From assembly GCF_018853445.1 (NCBI RefSeq), contig NZ_JABELD010000080.1, forward strand, positions 1 to 32,557: a DNA stretch of 32,557 bases. Reading direction: 5' to 3'. A program made the position numbers and the translations under genes. Below are positions 6,809 to 13,535 of this stretch, in pieces. The notes under the pieces are model-generated. The model had not been told where the DNA came from, did no database searches, and was given only the letters and a program-made list of their open reading frames with translations. Source of the stretch: Acidithiobacillus concretivorus (GTDB taxonomy: Bacteria > Pseudomonadota > Gammaproteobacteria > Acidithiobacillales > Acidithiobacillaceae). How positions within the stretch are numbered: the stretch's first letter is position 1; the number at the start of each line of letters is the position of its first letter.

Positions 6809-7473
6809 CGTCACTCGCTGACCTCCAAAATGCCTACAATACCCTTCTGGCGGGGCATGCGCCCGTGGCAACGTCTGGTCAGGCCAACGATGCATTTGAG
6901 GTGTATACGCTGTCATTGGTACTCAGAGCCGCACGTGAAGAATCCGCCTCAATTTGTTTTGAATCCTCACGCGGAATTCCAAACCCTTCTCCGATTCTGT
7001 TCCGTACATCGCCAGGGCGCATCTTTTCAACCGCGCACGACTACAGCCACGCCGTCATTGAGTTTCCCGACGGCTTGGCCTTTGAGGCACACATCGGAGT
7101 CTACGTTGAAGGCTTGGCTGGTGTTCTACACGAGTGCGACGTTCTAGTGGTTGATGCACCAGAGGCGCAGTTCTGTCGTAGAAATAGGGTGCATCCCAAA
7201 AAATCGAACACGGTGCTGACGGCAGAATGCAAGTTTTACGCGGGAAAGCTCGGCATTGACCTTGGGCGACAATTCTTGGGAGTCACAACAGACCTTGGAA
7301 CTGAAGGACGATTCTTTTTGAGCAATGCCGACGGCAAATCTGTTGACCGGGTCCTCGCTCACCATAAGCGCCAGCGGTTCTTCGGGCTTACGCCGCTTGA
7401 CGGTGATGCCGAGGGTCAAGTTGTTGCGCTGTTTCGAAGCACATTTCGCAATTTACGGGCAAAGCGGCGATAG
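6805..7473 (+). CDS. PD-(D/E)XK-type nuclease-like protein
   Basis: The 222-residue product contains the pattern of the PD-(D/E)XK nuclease fold: an acidic residue in an early helix (E32 in FEVYTLSLVL), an Asp at the end of a strand (D112 in HECDVLVVD), the E-x-K motif (E141 and K143 in TAECKFY), and a following helix with GRQFLG (Q156). Family members hydrolyse DNA with Mg2+, as in restriction enzymes and repair nucleases. No DNA-recognition or ATPase domain is attached. The start is GTG at 6805, overlapping the stop of the 153-residue gene by four bases; a frame without GTG would lose this coupling. The gene ends 17 bases before an attC site, so it belongs to a cassette. A defence role is inferred from fold and setting; the exact family is unknown to me. 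Confidence 0.65.
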   Translation: MTSLADLQNAYNTLLAGHAPVATSGQANDAFEVYTLSLVLRAAREESASICFESSRGIPNPSPILFRTSPGRIFSTAHDYSHAVIEFPDGLAFEAHIGVYVEGLAGVLHECDVLVVDAPEAQFCRRNRVHPKKSNTVLTAECKFYAGKLGIDLGRQFLGVTTDLGTEGRFFLSNADGKSVDRVLAHHKRQRFFGLTPLDGDAEGQVVALFRSTFRNLRAKRR

Positions 7474-7490
7474 CCTATGCCACGTGCAAG

Positions 7491-7559
7491 GTCTAACCCT
7501 GCGGTCCACCGGACGCTGCACGATAGAGCCGCGCAGCGCCGGTGACCTCCATGTTGGGC
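7491..7559 (+). other. attC recombination site (59-base element)
   Basis: The outer boxes are GTCTAAC (7491-7497, fits RYYYAAC) and GTTGGGC (7553-7559, fits GTTRRRY). Between them three blocks pair perfectly: GGTC 7503-7506 with GACC 7544-7547, ACCGG 7508-7512 with CCGGT 7539-7543, and CGCTGC 7514-7519 with GCAGCG 7533-7538. The only unpaired stem bases are C7507 and A7513, which are G and T on the bottom strand. These match the extrahelical bases known to guide integron integrases on folded bottom-strand attC. The unpaired central spacer (7498-7502 and 7548-7552) and a 13-base loop are also present. The orientation fits cassette genes on the + strand. Confidence 0.92.
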
Positions 7560-7631
7560 GGCCTCAGATTATCAATGCAGAAATAGACAGCGTAGGAAGG
7601 CGCGACTACTCAATTCAGGAGGCAGCACGAA

Positions 7632-8339
7632 GTGACAACATCGACACAAACACCAGCGGCCACCGCGTCTGGAAGCATCAGGCTGCAATACGTCGAACTA
7701 TGTAAGTTCCGCCGTCTTGGCAAGGTCCAGCTGGACCTTGACCCCCAGACAACAATTCTTGTCGGCGCCAACAACAGCGGCAAGACCTCGATCCTCACCG
7801 CACTGCGACACTTCTTATCTGAGACTCCCGCGTTCGGCGCGTTCGACATCAGCCTGTCGGAGTGGCCTGCGCTGCGTGCGTTGGGCGTCAAATGGGAAGC
7901 GTTGACGGAGGATCCGGCGACCGCCTCGCAGAATGAGGGCGACAAATGGGAAGACTAGCTCGCGACGCTGTTGGCGGCGATGCCCACGCTTGATCTGTGG
8001 TTCGACGCCGAGGCCGGGATGTTCCACTACGTCCAGCCCTTCTTGTCCAAGCTGGTCTGGAAAGGTGGCGCTGTTGGCGTCCGGCTGCGCCTGGAGCCGG
8101 CCAGCGATGTCGCGTCGCTCAAAGAGCTGGCCTGGGCCTACAACCTGGCGCGCCAACTCGTGAAGGGCATGAGCAGCGAGTCGCTGGCCTGGCCGATCGA
8201 CCTGCTCGACTACTGGCTGCGCGAGCCCAGGAAGCTGGGACAGGTCAGACCGTATAGCCTCGATGCCGCCAACAATCCTATCCAAGGGATCGAGACCTAC
8301 CAGACCCAAGTCCTGGCAGCCGACGTGCAGCCGGCCGAC
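7632..8339 (+). pseudogene. Broken OLD-family ATP-dependent nuclease gene (N-terminal part)
   Basis: A GTG start at 7632 behind AGGAGGC encodes the ATPase half of an OLD-family protein, with the Walker A motif GANNSGKT at residues 45-52. OLD proteins couple an ABC-type ATPase to a Toprim nuclease and serve in phage defence, alone or as GajA of Gabija. An in-frame TAG interrupts the gene at 7956-7958; reading resumes in the same frame (LATLLAAMPTLDLWFDAEAG and onward) to 8339, where the end of an IS3-family element supplies the stop. The rest of the ATPase and the whole Toprim domain are missing. The nonsense codon is most simply a CAG to TAG change. It begins 72 bases after the attC site, so it may have been the next cassette. 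Confidence 0.8.
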
Positions 8340-8379
8340 TGAACCGCCCCGGGTTCGGTGGAGGGTATTTATTAGCCCA

Positions 8380-9278
<899 letters not shown>

Positions 9279-9282
<4 letters not shown>

Positions 9283-9392
9283 TGCTTGAGATGGCGGTCG
9301 AGCTCCGCCTGGGCAAAAAACGCACTGGCCAACTTCAGAATCTCGTTGGCACGGCGTAATTCCTTGTTCTCGCGCTCTAATGCCGTAGGCGC
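9279..9392 (-). pseudogene. C-terminal fragment of IS3-family OrfA
   Basis: On the minus strand the frame reads [20 protein letters not shown], then [17 protein letters not shown] and a stop at 9279-9281. This is the leucine-zipper-like end of IS3 OrfA, which overlaps orfB in the -1 frame. The N-terminal helix-turn-helix half is missing: the sequence changes abruptly to an IS21-type end repeat at 9393. Confidence 0.8.
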
Positions 9393-9577
9393 CAGGATGA
9401 AACTTTATTGTCCACCAGCACAGAGGGTCGGCAAAGGCGGTGGGGCTACTCAGGATGATACTTCGTGAAACGTGGAAATTGTTCAAAAGGTAGAATTAAT
9501 GGGATACGGCTGATCCAGGATGGTACTTTTCGTCCGTTAACAACAGCTGTTAACGGACAATAGTGCTCATCCTGATG
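9393..9577. mobile_element. IS21-type element end: three direct repeats and an abutted second end
   Basis: Repeats with core CAGGATG(A/G)(A/T)ACTT start at 9393, 9451 and 9516. The last extends to GTCCGTTAACA, ending at 9542. A 5-base spacer (9543-9547) follows, and then the inverted copy TGTTAACGGACAATAGTGCT and CATCCTGA to 9575. The inner 11-base arms GTCCGTTAACA and TGTTAACGGAC are perfectly complementary. The layout and spacings (58, 65) mirror those at 4177-4357. No transposase gene remains. The repeats truncate the IS3 orfA on one side and abut a ribB scrap on the other. Confidence 0.55.
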
Positions 9578-9588
9578 GTATTCGGGGC

Positions 9589-9780
9589 CGACGCGGGCAT
9601 ACGGAAGGCGCTGTCGAACTTGCGCACTTGGCGGGGCTGGCCCCGGCTGCTGTACTCTGCGAATTGATGAATCCCGATGGCAGCATGGCGCGAGGTGCAG
9701 ATATTGATCGCTTTGCCGCCCAGCACGATTTACCAGTCATTACCATGGATGATGTTTTGGGTATGGTTAATCGTTCATGA
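9589..9780 (+). pseudogene. ribB: C-terminal fragment of 3,4-dihydroxy-2-butanone 4-phosphate synthase
   Basis: The + strand frame reads RRGHTEGAVELAHLAGLAP, then AAVLCELMNPDGSMARGADI and ends VLGMVNRS at the stop 9778-9780. The RxGHTEAAVDLA...AGLxPxGVxCEIMNxDGxMAR pattern is the C-terminal signature of RibB, the enzyme that makes the four-carbon precursor of riboflavin. About 64 codons remain, so the N-terminal two-thirds is gone and the fragment starts right after an IS21-type end. It has no promoter or start of its own and is a deletion or transposition scar. A functional copy must be elsewhere in the genome. Confidence 0.85.
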
Positions 9781-9856
9781 TGCCCTCCGCAACATCTGCG
9801 TTTGCGGTATCCGCTGAAAGCAAATAAAGCAGCACGTTCGTATCGAAGAACGCCTT
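9767..9856 (-). pseudogene. N-terminal fragment of a VapC-type PIN toxin
   Basis: Directly after the VapB-like antitoxin stop, the minus strand reads KAFFDTNVLLYLLSADTANA followed by DVAEGIMND and a stop at 9767. This is the start of a PIN-domain ribonuclease, with the first catalytic Asp in FDTN. About 30 codons remain where about 130 are usual, so three of the four PIN acidic residues are missing. The start codon is also lost: the sequence before AAGGCG is GGTA rather than an ATG. The fragment ends where the ribB scrap ends, which marks a rearrangement breakpoint at about 9780. Confidence 0.75.
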
Positions 9857-10088
9857 ACCGCTCGCTATGCGCTTCCAATCGGTCGAACCTGAAATCGGGT
9901 GGAAGCCTCCCGCGATAACATCTTAACCTGGCCAGCAACTCTTCCATTCGAGGCGTTTGTTGAATCTGGAAACGGCGTTCGCCCACCACATCAACCTCAA
10001 TGTCGTCACCCTCTTTGAGGTCCAGCGCCTCTAACACGGAGGTTGGTATGCGGACGGCCAAACTGTTGCCCCACTTGGATACCCGCAT
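9855..10088 (-). CDS. vapB: VapB/AbrB-type antitoxin
   Basis: The 77-residue product begins MRVSKWGNSLAVRIPTSVLE, the swapped-hairpin AbrB/MazE/SpoVT DNA-binding fold of VapB-type antitoxins, and ends in an acidic/Arg-rich toxin-binding tail. VapB binds both its own operator and the VapC ribonuclease. The start at 10088 is preferred over upstream in-frame codons because the domain begins exactly there and an inverted repeat resembling an operator lies just upstream. The toxin gene that follows is reduced to about 30 codons, so this antitoxin is now solitary. It could still repress its own promoter or neutralise a related VapC encoded elsewhere. Confidence 0.85.
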   Translation of the reverse strand: MRVSKWGNSLAVRIPTSVLEALDLKEGDDIEVDVVGERRFQIQQTPRMEELLARLRCYRGRLPPDFRFDRLEAHSER

Positions 10089-10099
10089 GATATTCTCCG

Positions 10100-10146
10100 A
10101 TAGGTTGCGACATGATAAACAACAAGCTTTATTGTATATTATGTCG
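10100..10146 (-). promoter_or_regulatory. Likely vapB promoter/operator
   Basis: The bases CGACAT (10108-10113) and ATGTCG (10141-10146) form an inverted repeat around an AT-rich centre. On the minus strand the centre contains a -10-like TATACAAT. This sits 20-58 bases before the vapB start, where VapB-type antitoxins normally bind to autoregulate. The spacing and core are by eye only. Confidence 0.4.
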
Positions 10147-10475
10147 CCCCTGATTGCGCAAGGTGCACGCATTCCAACTCACCCACTAAAAAAACAACCG
10201 TGAGATTCAAATAAAGTGGGTAACTTAACGCGCAACACCTAACTTTCGTCGAAATTTTTCTGAAATTGTGGATTGGCTATTTTATGAAGAAATACAGTAA
10301 AAATTATCGTTTTATTACCAATCATAAAAAATTTAATAATTTATTGACAATAAAAGAAATATTGTCAATGATAAGAATCAAATATCTTTTCATTCATCGT
10401 AGGGGAATATGGACGCACAAACAGATCGAACCCTTTGTTACCGCTGGAAATCGACTGATATAACTCAGCAATTAA
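10147..10475. other. AT-rich intergenic region upstream of the SDR gene
   Basis: This 329-base stretch holds no convincing gene. One AT-rich frame (10266-10463, 65 codons) has no ribosome-binding site and an unlikely amino acid composition. Its clearest structure is the inverted repeat at 10343-10369, which overlaps a possible promoter. Confidence 0.5.
10343..10369 (+). promoter_or_regulatory. Perfect inverted repeat overlapping a -35 box
   Basis: The arm ATTGACAATA (10343-10352) is exactly complementary to TATTGTCAAT (10360-10369), with a 7-base centre. The left arm contains a consensus -35 TTGACA (10344-10349); 17 bases later is AATGAT (10367-10372), a passable -10. A dimeric regulator bound here would block a promoter reading toward the SDR gene at 10476, about 100 bases away. 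Confidence 0.45.
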
Positions 10476-11225
10476 ATGGTCATGACTGATAGCGCGCGTG
10501 TTGCATTGGTCACCGGTGCGAGCTCCGGCATTGGCCTCGCTATTGCGCGTCGTATGACTCAAGCAGGATATCGGGTGGCCCTGCATTCTCGCGTTTCCTC
10601 GGTTGCAGGCCTTCAAGCAGCAGCGACATTGGCGGGTGCCCATTACTTTCAGGCTGATCTTTTGGACGATGCCGCACGCCGTGAACTGATCTATCAAGTG
10701 ATTGCACACTATGGTCGGCTGGATGTGTTGGTCAATAATGCGGGTGAGTCCAGCGTGATTCCGCATGATGATTTATTGGCCGCAACCCCGGACATCTGGC
10801 ACCGCCTCTACGAGCTCCATGTAGTCGCACCCTGGCGACTTATTGCGCTTGGGGAGCCTTACCTGCGCGCCGCATCGACAGATGAACAACCGGCATCAGT
10901 GTTAAACATCAGCTCTCATGCCGGAGTGCGGCCCAAGGGCGCCTCTATTCCTTACGCTGCTAGTAAAGCCGCACTGAATCATGTTACCCGTTTACTGGCC
11001 AAAACCCTGGGGCCCGGTATTCGGGTAAACGCCATTGCGCCAGGATTGGTGGATACGCCGCTGACTGAGAATTGGAGCGCTATTCGTGCGCAGTGGATAC
11101 GTGAAGCGCCTATGCGCCGCAGCGCGGGCCCGAAAGATATTGCCGATGTGGCGCTGATGCTGACCGAATCGACTTATCTAACGGGTGAAGTGATGATGGT
11201 CGATGGCGGCATGAATTTGCTATAA
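10476..11225 (+). CDS. SDR-family oxidoreductase (FabG-like)
   Basis: The 249-residue protein is a classical short-chain dehydrogenase/reductase. It has the cofactor motif TGASSGIG at 13-20, NNAG after the fourth strand, the catalytic Ser in ISSHAG and the catalytic Y-x-x-x-K in PYAASK, and a C-terminal GEVMMVDGGMNLL typical of FabG-like members. It should reduce or oxidise a carbonyl/alcohol with NAD(P)H; the substrate cannot be told. Two starts fit, ATG 10476 and ATG 10482, neither with a strong ribosome-binding site. No fatty-acid genes are nearby, so a housekeeping FabG role is unlikely. It sits between toxin-antitoxin loci inside the island and may have arrived with it. Confidence 0.88.
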   Translation: MVMTDSARVALVTGASSGIGLAIARRMTQAGYRVALHSRVSSVAGLQAAATLAGAHYFQADLLDDAARRELIYQVIAHYGRLDVLVNNAGESSVIPHDDLLAATPDIWHRLYELHVVAPWRLIALGEPYLRAASTDEQPASVLNISSHAGVRPKGASIPYAASKAALNHVTRLLAKTLGPGIRVNAIAPGLVDTPLTENWSAIRAQWIREAPMRRSAGPKDIADVALMLTESTYLTGEVMMVDGGMNLL

Positions 11226-11267
11226 AGCATGGGAAACAAGCCCTGCATTAGATTGAAACATATGCGC

Positions 11268-11294
11268 TTGCACTCTTACCTGAACAGGTATAAT
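11268..11294 (+). promoter_or_regulatory. higBA promoter with palindromic operator
   Basis: A -10 box TATAAT (11289-11294) lies 15 bases after TTGCAC (11268-11273). A perfect 14-bp palindrome TACCTGAACAGGTA (11277-11290) fills the spacer and touches the -10. The toxin gene starts at 11303. HigA-type antitoxins repress their own operon by binding such palindromes, so this is the likely operator. Confidence 0.6.
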
Positions 11295-11302
11295 TTGCTG
11301 TC

Positions 11303-11680
11303 ATGGTTTATAAAGAAAAACCGCTCGAATGGATCGCGAGCAGCTACAAAGATCTGATGGCATTGCCGCCGGACGTGCGCAGGCGTTTCGGTTTTGCGCT
11401 TTCACTGGCGCAGATTGGCGATCAGGACGACGCGGCGAAGGTGCTCAAGGGCTTCGGCGGCGCTGGCGTGCTGGAGGTCGTCGAAGACAATGTCGGTGGC
11501 ACGTACCGGGCGGTCTATACGGTGAAGTTCGCGGAAGCGGTGTTTGTTCTGCACTGCTTCCAGAAGAAGAGCAAGAGCGGGATAGCCACCCCAAAGATGG
11601 ACATGGACATCATCCGCAATCGGCTGAAGGTAGCCGAGGCAATGGCACAGGAGTTACGAAATGCACAAACGAATCATTGA
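11303..11680 (+). CDS. higB: HigB-type (phage Gp49-like) toxin
   Basis: The 125-residue product belongs to the RelE-superfamily branch typified by phage Gp49-like HigB toxins. Recognisable parts are KPLEWIASSYKDLMALP at the N-terminus, VLEVVEDNVGGTYRAVYTVKF in the centre and VFVLHCFQKKSKSGIATPK near the C-terminus. These toxins are ribosome-dependent mRNA interferases. The toxin gene comes first and the antitoxin second, the usual order in hig loci, and the two overlap by 20 bases. A palindromic operator covers the promoter. The frame and conserved regions are intact, so the locus is probably functional. Confidence 0.88.
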   Translation: MVYKEKPLEWIASSYKDLMALPPDVRRRFGFALSLAQIGDQDDAAKVLKGFGGAGVLEVVEDNVGGTYRAVYTVKFAEAVFVLHCFQKKSKSGIATPKMDMDIIRNRLKVAEAMAQELRNAQTNH

Positions 11681-11996
11681 AGGCGTCGAGGTTCAACGCA
11701 GCTCGGGCAACATCTTCGCCGATTTGGAACTGCCCGACGCCGAGAAACTAAAAATCAAGACCGGACTGGTGGTCGAGATCAGGAAGGCGATGCGTGACCT
11801 CGGATTGACTCAACAAGCGGCAGCCAAACGCATGGGTATCCCGCAATCGAAGGTGTCAGGCATGATGCACGGCGATTTCACCAATCTTTCTGAGCGCAAG
11901 CTGATGGACTGTCTGAATCGCCTCGGCTTCGACATCGAAATCAAGGTGCGGCCAGCGGCTGAGCCAGTCGGGCATCTGACGCTCGCCACCGCCTGA
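11661..11996 (+). CDS. higA: HigA-type helix-turn-helix antitoxin
   Basis: The 111-residue product has an XRE-type helix-turn-helix (LTQQAAAKRMGIPQSKVSGM, about 50-69), followed by the SERKLMDCLNRLGFDIEIKV segment that identifies the Gp49-partner HigA group. It binds HigB and the operon's operator. The ATG at 11661 lies inside the end of higB behind the ribosome-binding site CAGGAG. The short C-terminal tail after the domain is unremarkable. A scrap of istB begins within 10 bases of the stop. Confidence 0.88.
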   Translation: MHKRIIEGVEVQRSSGNIFADLELPDAEKLKIKTGLVVEIRKAMRDLGLTQQAAAKRMGIPQSKVSGMMHGDFTNLSERKLMDCLNRLGFDIEIKVRPAAEPVGHLTLATA

Positions 11997-12002
11997 CCGC
12001 TG

Positions 12003-12066
12003 GGGCAGGGCCTGGACCTCGTCATCCTCGACGAATGGGGCTATTTGCCCTTCTCTGAGTGGGGGG
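12003..12066 (+). pseudogene. istB: Short istB fragment (IS21-family ATPase)
   Basis: The + strand reads GQGLDLVILDEWGYLPFSEWG over about 21 codons. LDLVILDE-GYLPFS is the Walker B region of IstB, the AAA+ helper ATPase of IS21-family elements. Nothing of IstB remains on either side: higA ends at 11996 and nfsA ends at 12072. It is the right-hand edge of the mobile-element-rich region and consistent with the IS21-type end scars at 4.2 and 9.4 kb. Confidence 0.75.
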
Positions 12067-12071
12067 TGCCA

Positions 12072-12809
12072 TTAACGGGTATTCATGCCGCGCCGTTCCA
12101 AAAAGCTGCGCATGTGGGGCCGTGCTTCCCGGCCAACCAGAGCAGCAATTTCCTGGGTCCAGCGACTGTTTTTTTGCGAAGCATTGCGATTGCGGTAGTA
12201 CTCGGCCATCTGCTGATCGTACTGGCTGATTTCTGCTGCATCTTTGGTTTCATCGTAACTATTTTCCTTGAGCACAACGGACAGGGGCAGTCGCGGTTTC
12301 AGATCAGGATTCTGGTCGGGATAACCGATGCAGAGTCCAAAAACAGGATAAACCTGTTCAGGCAAATGCAGCAGATCACTGATTTCCTGAGGATGGTTGC
12401 GTACGGCGCCAATGTAGCAAGTGCCCAATCCCATAGATTCAGCGGCTGTTACACAATTTTGGGCGAACAGGCTGACATCAACGGTGGCAATAATGAAGTG
12501 CTCGGTCATGCCCGCTACAAATGCCTGATTTCCACGGCTGCCAATACGGGCTGCACGATGTAAATCTGCGCAAAATACCAGGAAAGTTCCAGCACTGCGG
12601 ATGTATTCCTGGTCGCCGGCCAGATGTGCGACTTTATCCCGCAAATGCGGATCGCTTATCTGAATGACCGTACAGGCCTGGATATGACTGGAACTTGCGG
12701 CATGTTGACCACAGCGTACGATTTCCTGAACCAGGGTTTGTTCAACGGGTTGCCCGCTAAAGCGCCGTATGGATCGATGTTGCTTTAACACGTTGAGGGT
12801 TTCGTTCAT
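12072..12809 (-). CDS. nfsA: NADPH-dependent nitroreductase, NfsA type
   Basis: The 245-residue product is a flavin reductase of the NfsA/FRP group. Features are HRSIRRFSGQPVEQTLVQEI at the N-terminus, the FMN-phosphate-contacting RSIR region, AAESMGLGTCYIGAVRN in the centre and the long C-terminal arm with SRWTQEIAAL. These FMN homodimers use NADPH to reduce nitroaromatics and quinones. The ATG at 12809 is chosen because TTGGAG lies 7 bases before it; the TTG two codons upstream is less likely. ogt follows upstream on the same strand, 26 bases away, so the two may be one transcript. The stop lies just after the istB scrap. Confidence 0.88.
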   Translation of the reverse strand: MNETLNVLKQHRSIRRFSGQPVEQTLVQEIVRCGQHAASSSHIQACTVIQISDPHLRDKVAHLAGDQEYIRSAGTFLVFCADLHRAARIGSRGNQAFVAGMTEHFIIATVDVSLFAQNCVTAAESMGLGTCYIGAVRNHPQEISDLLHLPEQVYPVFGLCIGYPDQNPDLKPRLPLSVVLKENSYDETKDAAEISQYDQQMAEYYRNRNASQKNSRWTQEIAALVGREARPHMRSFLERRGMNTR

Positions 12810-12835
12810 ATTCAATCTCCAAGGGATGATGCGAA

Positions 12836-13360
12836 TCAGGATAGAGCGCCTTCATGTTGCAACAACCAGCGTTTGCGATCTATGCCGCCCGCGTATCCAG
12901 TCAGGGTGCCATTGCTGCCAATGACCCGGTGGCAGGGTACGACAATACCAATAGGATTCTTGCTGTTGGCGCGTCCTACCGCGCGAATTGCCAACGGATG
13001 ATGCATGCCCCGGGCCTGTTCTTTGTAGCTGCGGGTTTCTCCGGCGGGAATAGTGCGTAACCATGCCCAGGCTGCCTGTTGAAAGGGCGTTCCGGCAGAC
13101 TTTGTAGGAATGACCGTCAGTGCCTGCAAATCTCCCGCCCAGTAAGCCTCCAGACTATGACGTATCATCGTGGGCAGGGGTCCGCTGGTCAGCGTGATTC
13201 GGTCCGTACCGTACAATCTTCGGAGATATTCAAGGATACTGTGCTGGCTGTCCTCCCAGTAATCTAACGCCCGCAAAGTGCCTTGCGGATCAGTTACCAG
13301 GAGCATTTCCCCTAATGGCGACGGGATCTGATCAATATTCCAGTGAAACTCTTCGCTCAT
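12836..13360 (-). CDS. ogt: Methylated-DNA-protein-cysteine methyltransferase
   Basis: The 174-residue protein repairs O6-alkylguanine and O4-alkylthymine by irreversible transfer of the alkyl group to its active-site Cys. The motif PCHRVIG carries that Cys. Upstream are GTPFQQAAWAWLRTIPAGET (the helix-turn-helix approach) and the Asn hinge in RAVGRANSKNP, and downstream LTGYAGGIDRKRWLLQHEG. The start at 13360 is preferred because GGAGG precedes it by 7 bases and the homologous region begins there; the frame is open further upstream, but the extra 50 residues look non-coding. It probably shares a transcript with nfsA. Confidence 0.92.
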   Translation of the reverse strand: MSEEFHWNIDQIPSPLGEMLLVTDPQGTLRALDYWEDSQHSILEYLRRLYGTDRITLTSGPLPTMIRHSLEAYWAGDLQALTVIPTKSAGTPFQQAAWAWLRTIPAGETRSYKEQARGMHHPLAIRAVGRANSKNPIGIVVPCHRVIGSNGTLTGYAGGIDRKRWLLQHEGALS

Positions 13361-13535
13361 GTATATGCCTCCATGGGTTTGCGCAAGAAATGATTTTTCC
13401 CCAACTCTGCTCGGTGATTCAATATAGCGAAAAAGGTTTCCTTCGTGCGGAAAATATCTAATGGCTTTATTATGGGGGACGGGTTGGTCAAGGTCTTGGT
13501 GGTGATGCATTATCCAGAAATTTCAGGGGCAGAAA

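Larger units (their letters stand above)
6283..7553 (+). mobile_element. Integron-type gene cassette carrying a two-gene nuclease unit
   Basis: The unit runs from a core-like heptamer at 6282 to the crossover position of a strong attC site at 7553. It encloses two overlapping + strand genes (6347-6808 and 6805-7473) with short leaders, which is typical cassette packing: little non-coding DNA, genes in the orientation that places attC just after the last stop (17 bases here). The right boundary is well supported. The left boundary depends on the weaker GTTAGGC site. No integrase is visible in the window. Confidence 0.6.

Noticed and set aside
10266-10463. A 65-codon AT-rich + strand frame
   Set aside because: No ribosome-binding site, unlikely composition, and it overlaps the inverted repeat that looks regulatory.
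13361-13510. A longer N-terminus for Ogt
   Set aside because: The 50 extra residues do not resemble Ogt, and a good ribosome-binding site precedes the ATG at 13360.
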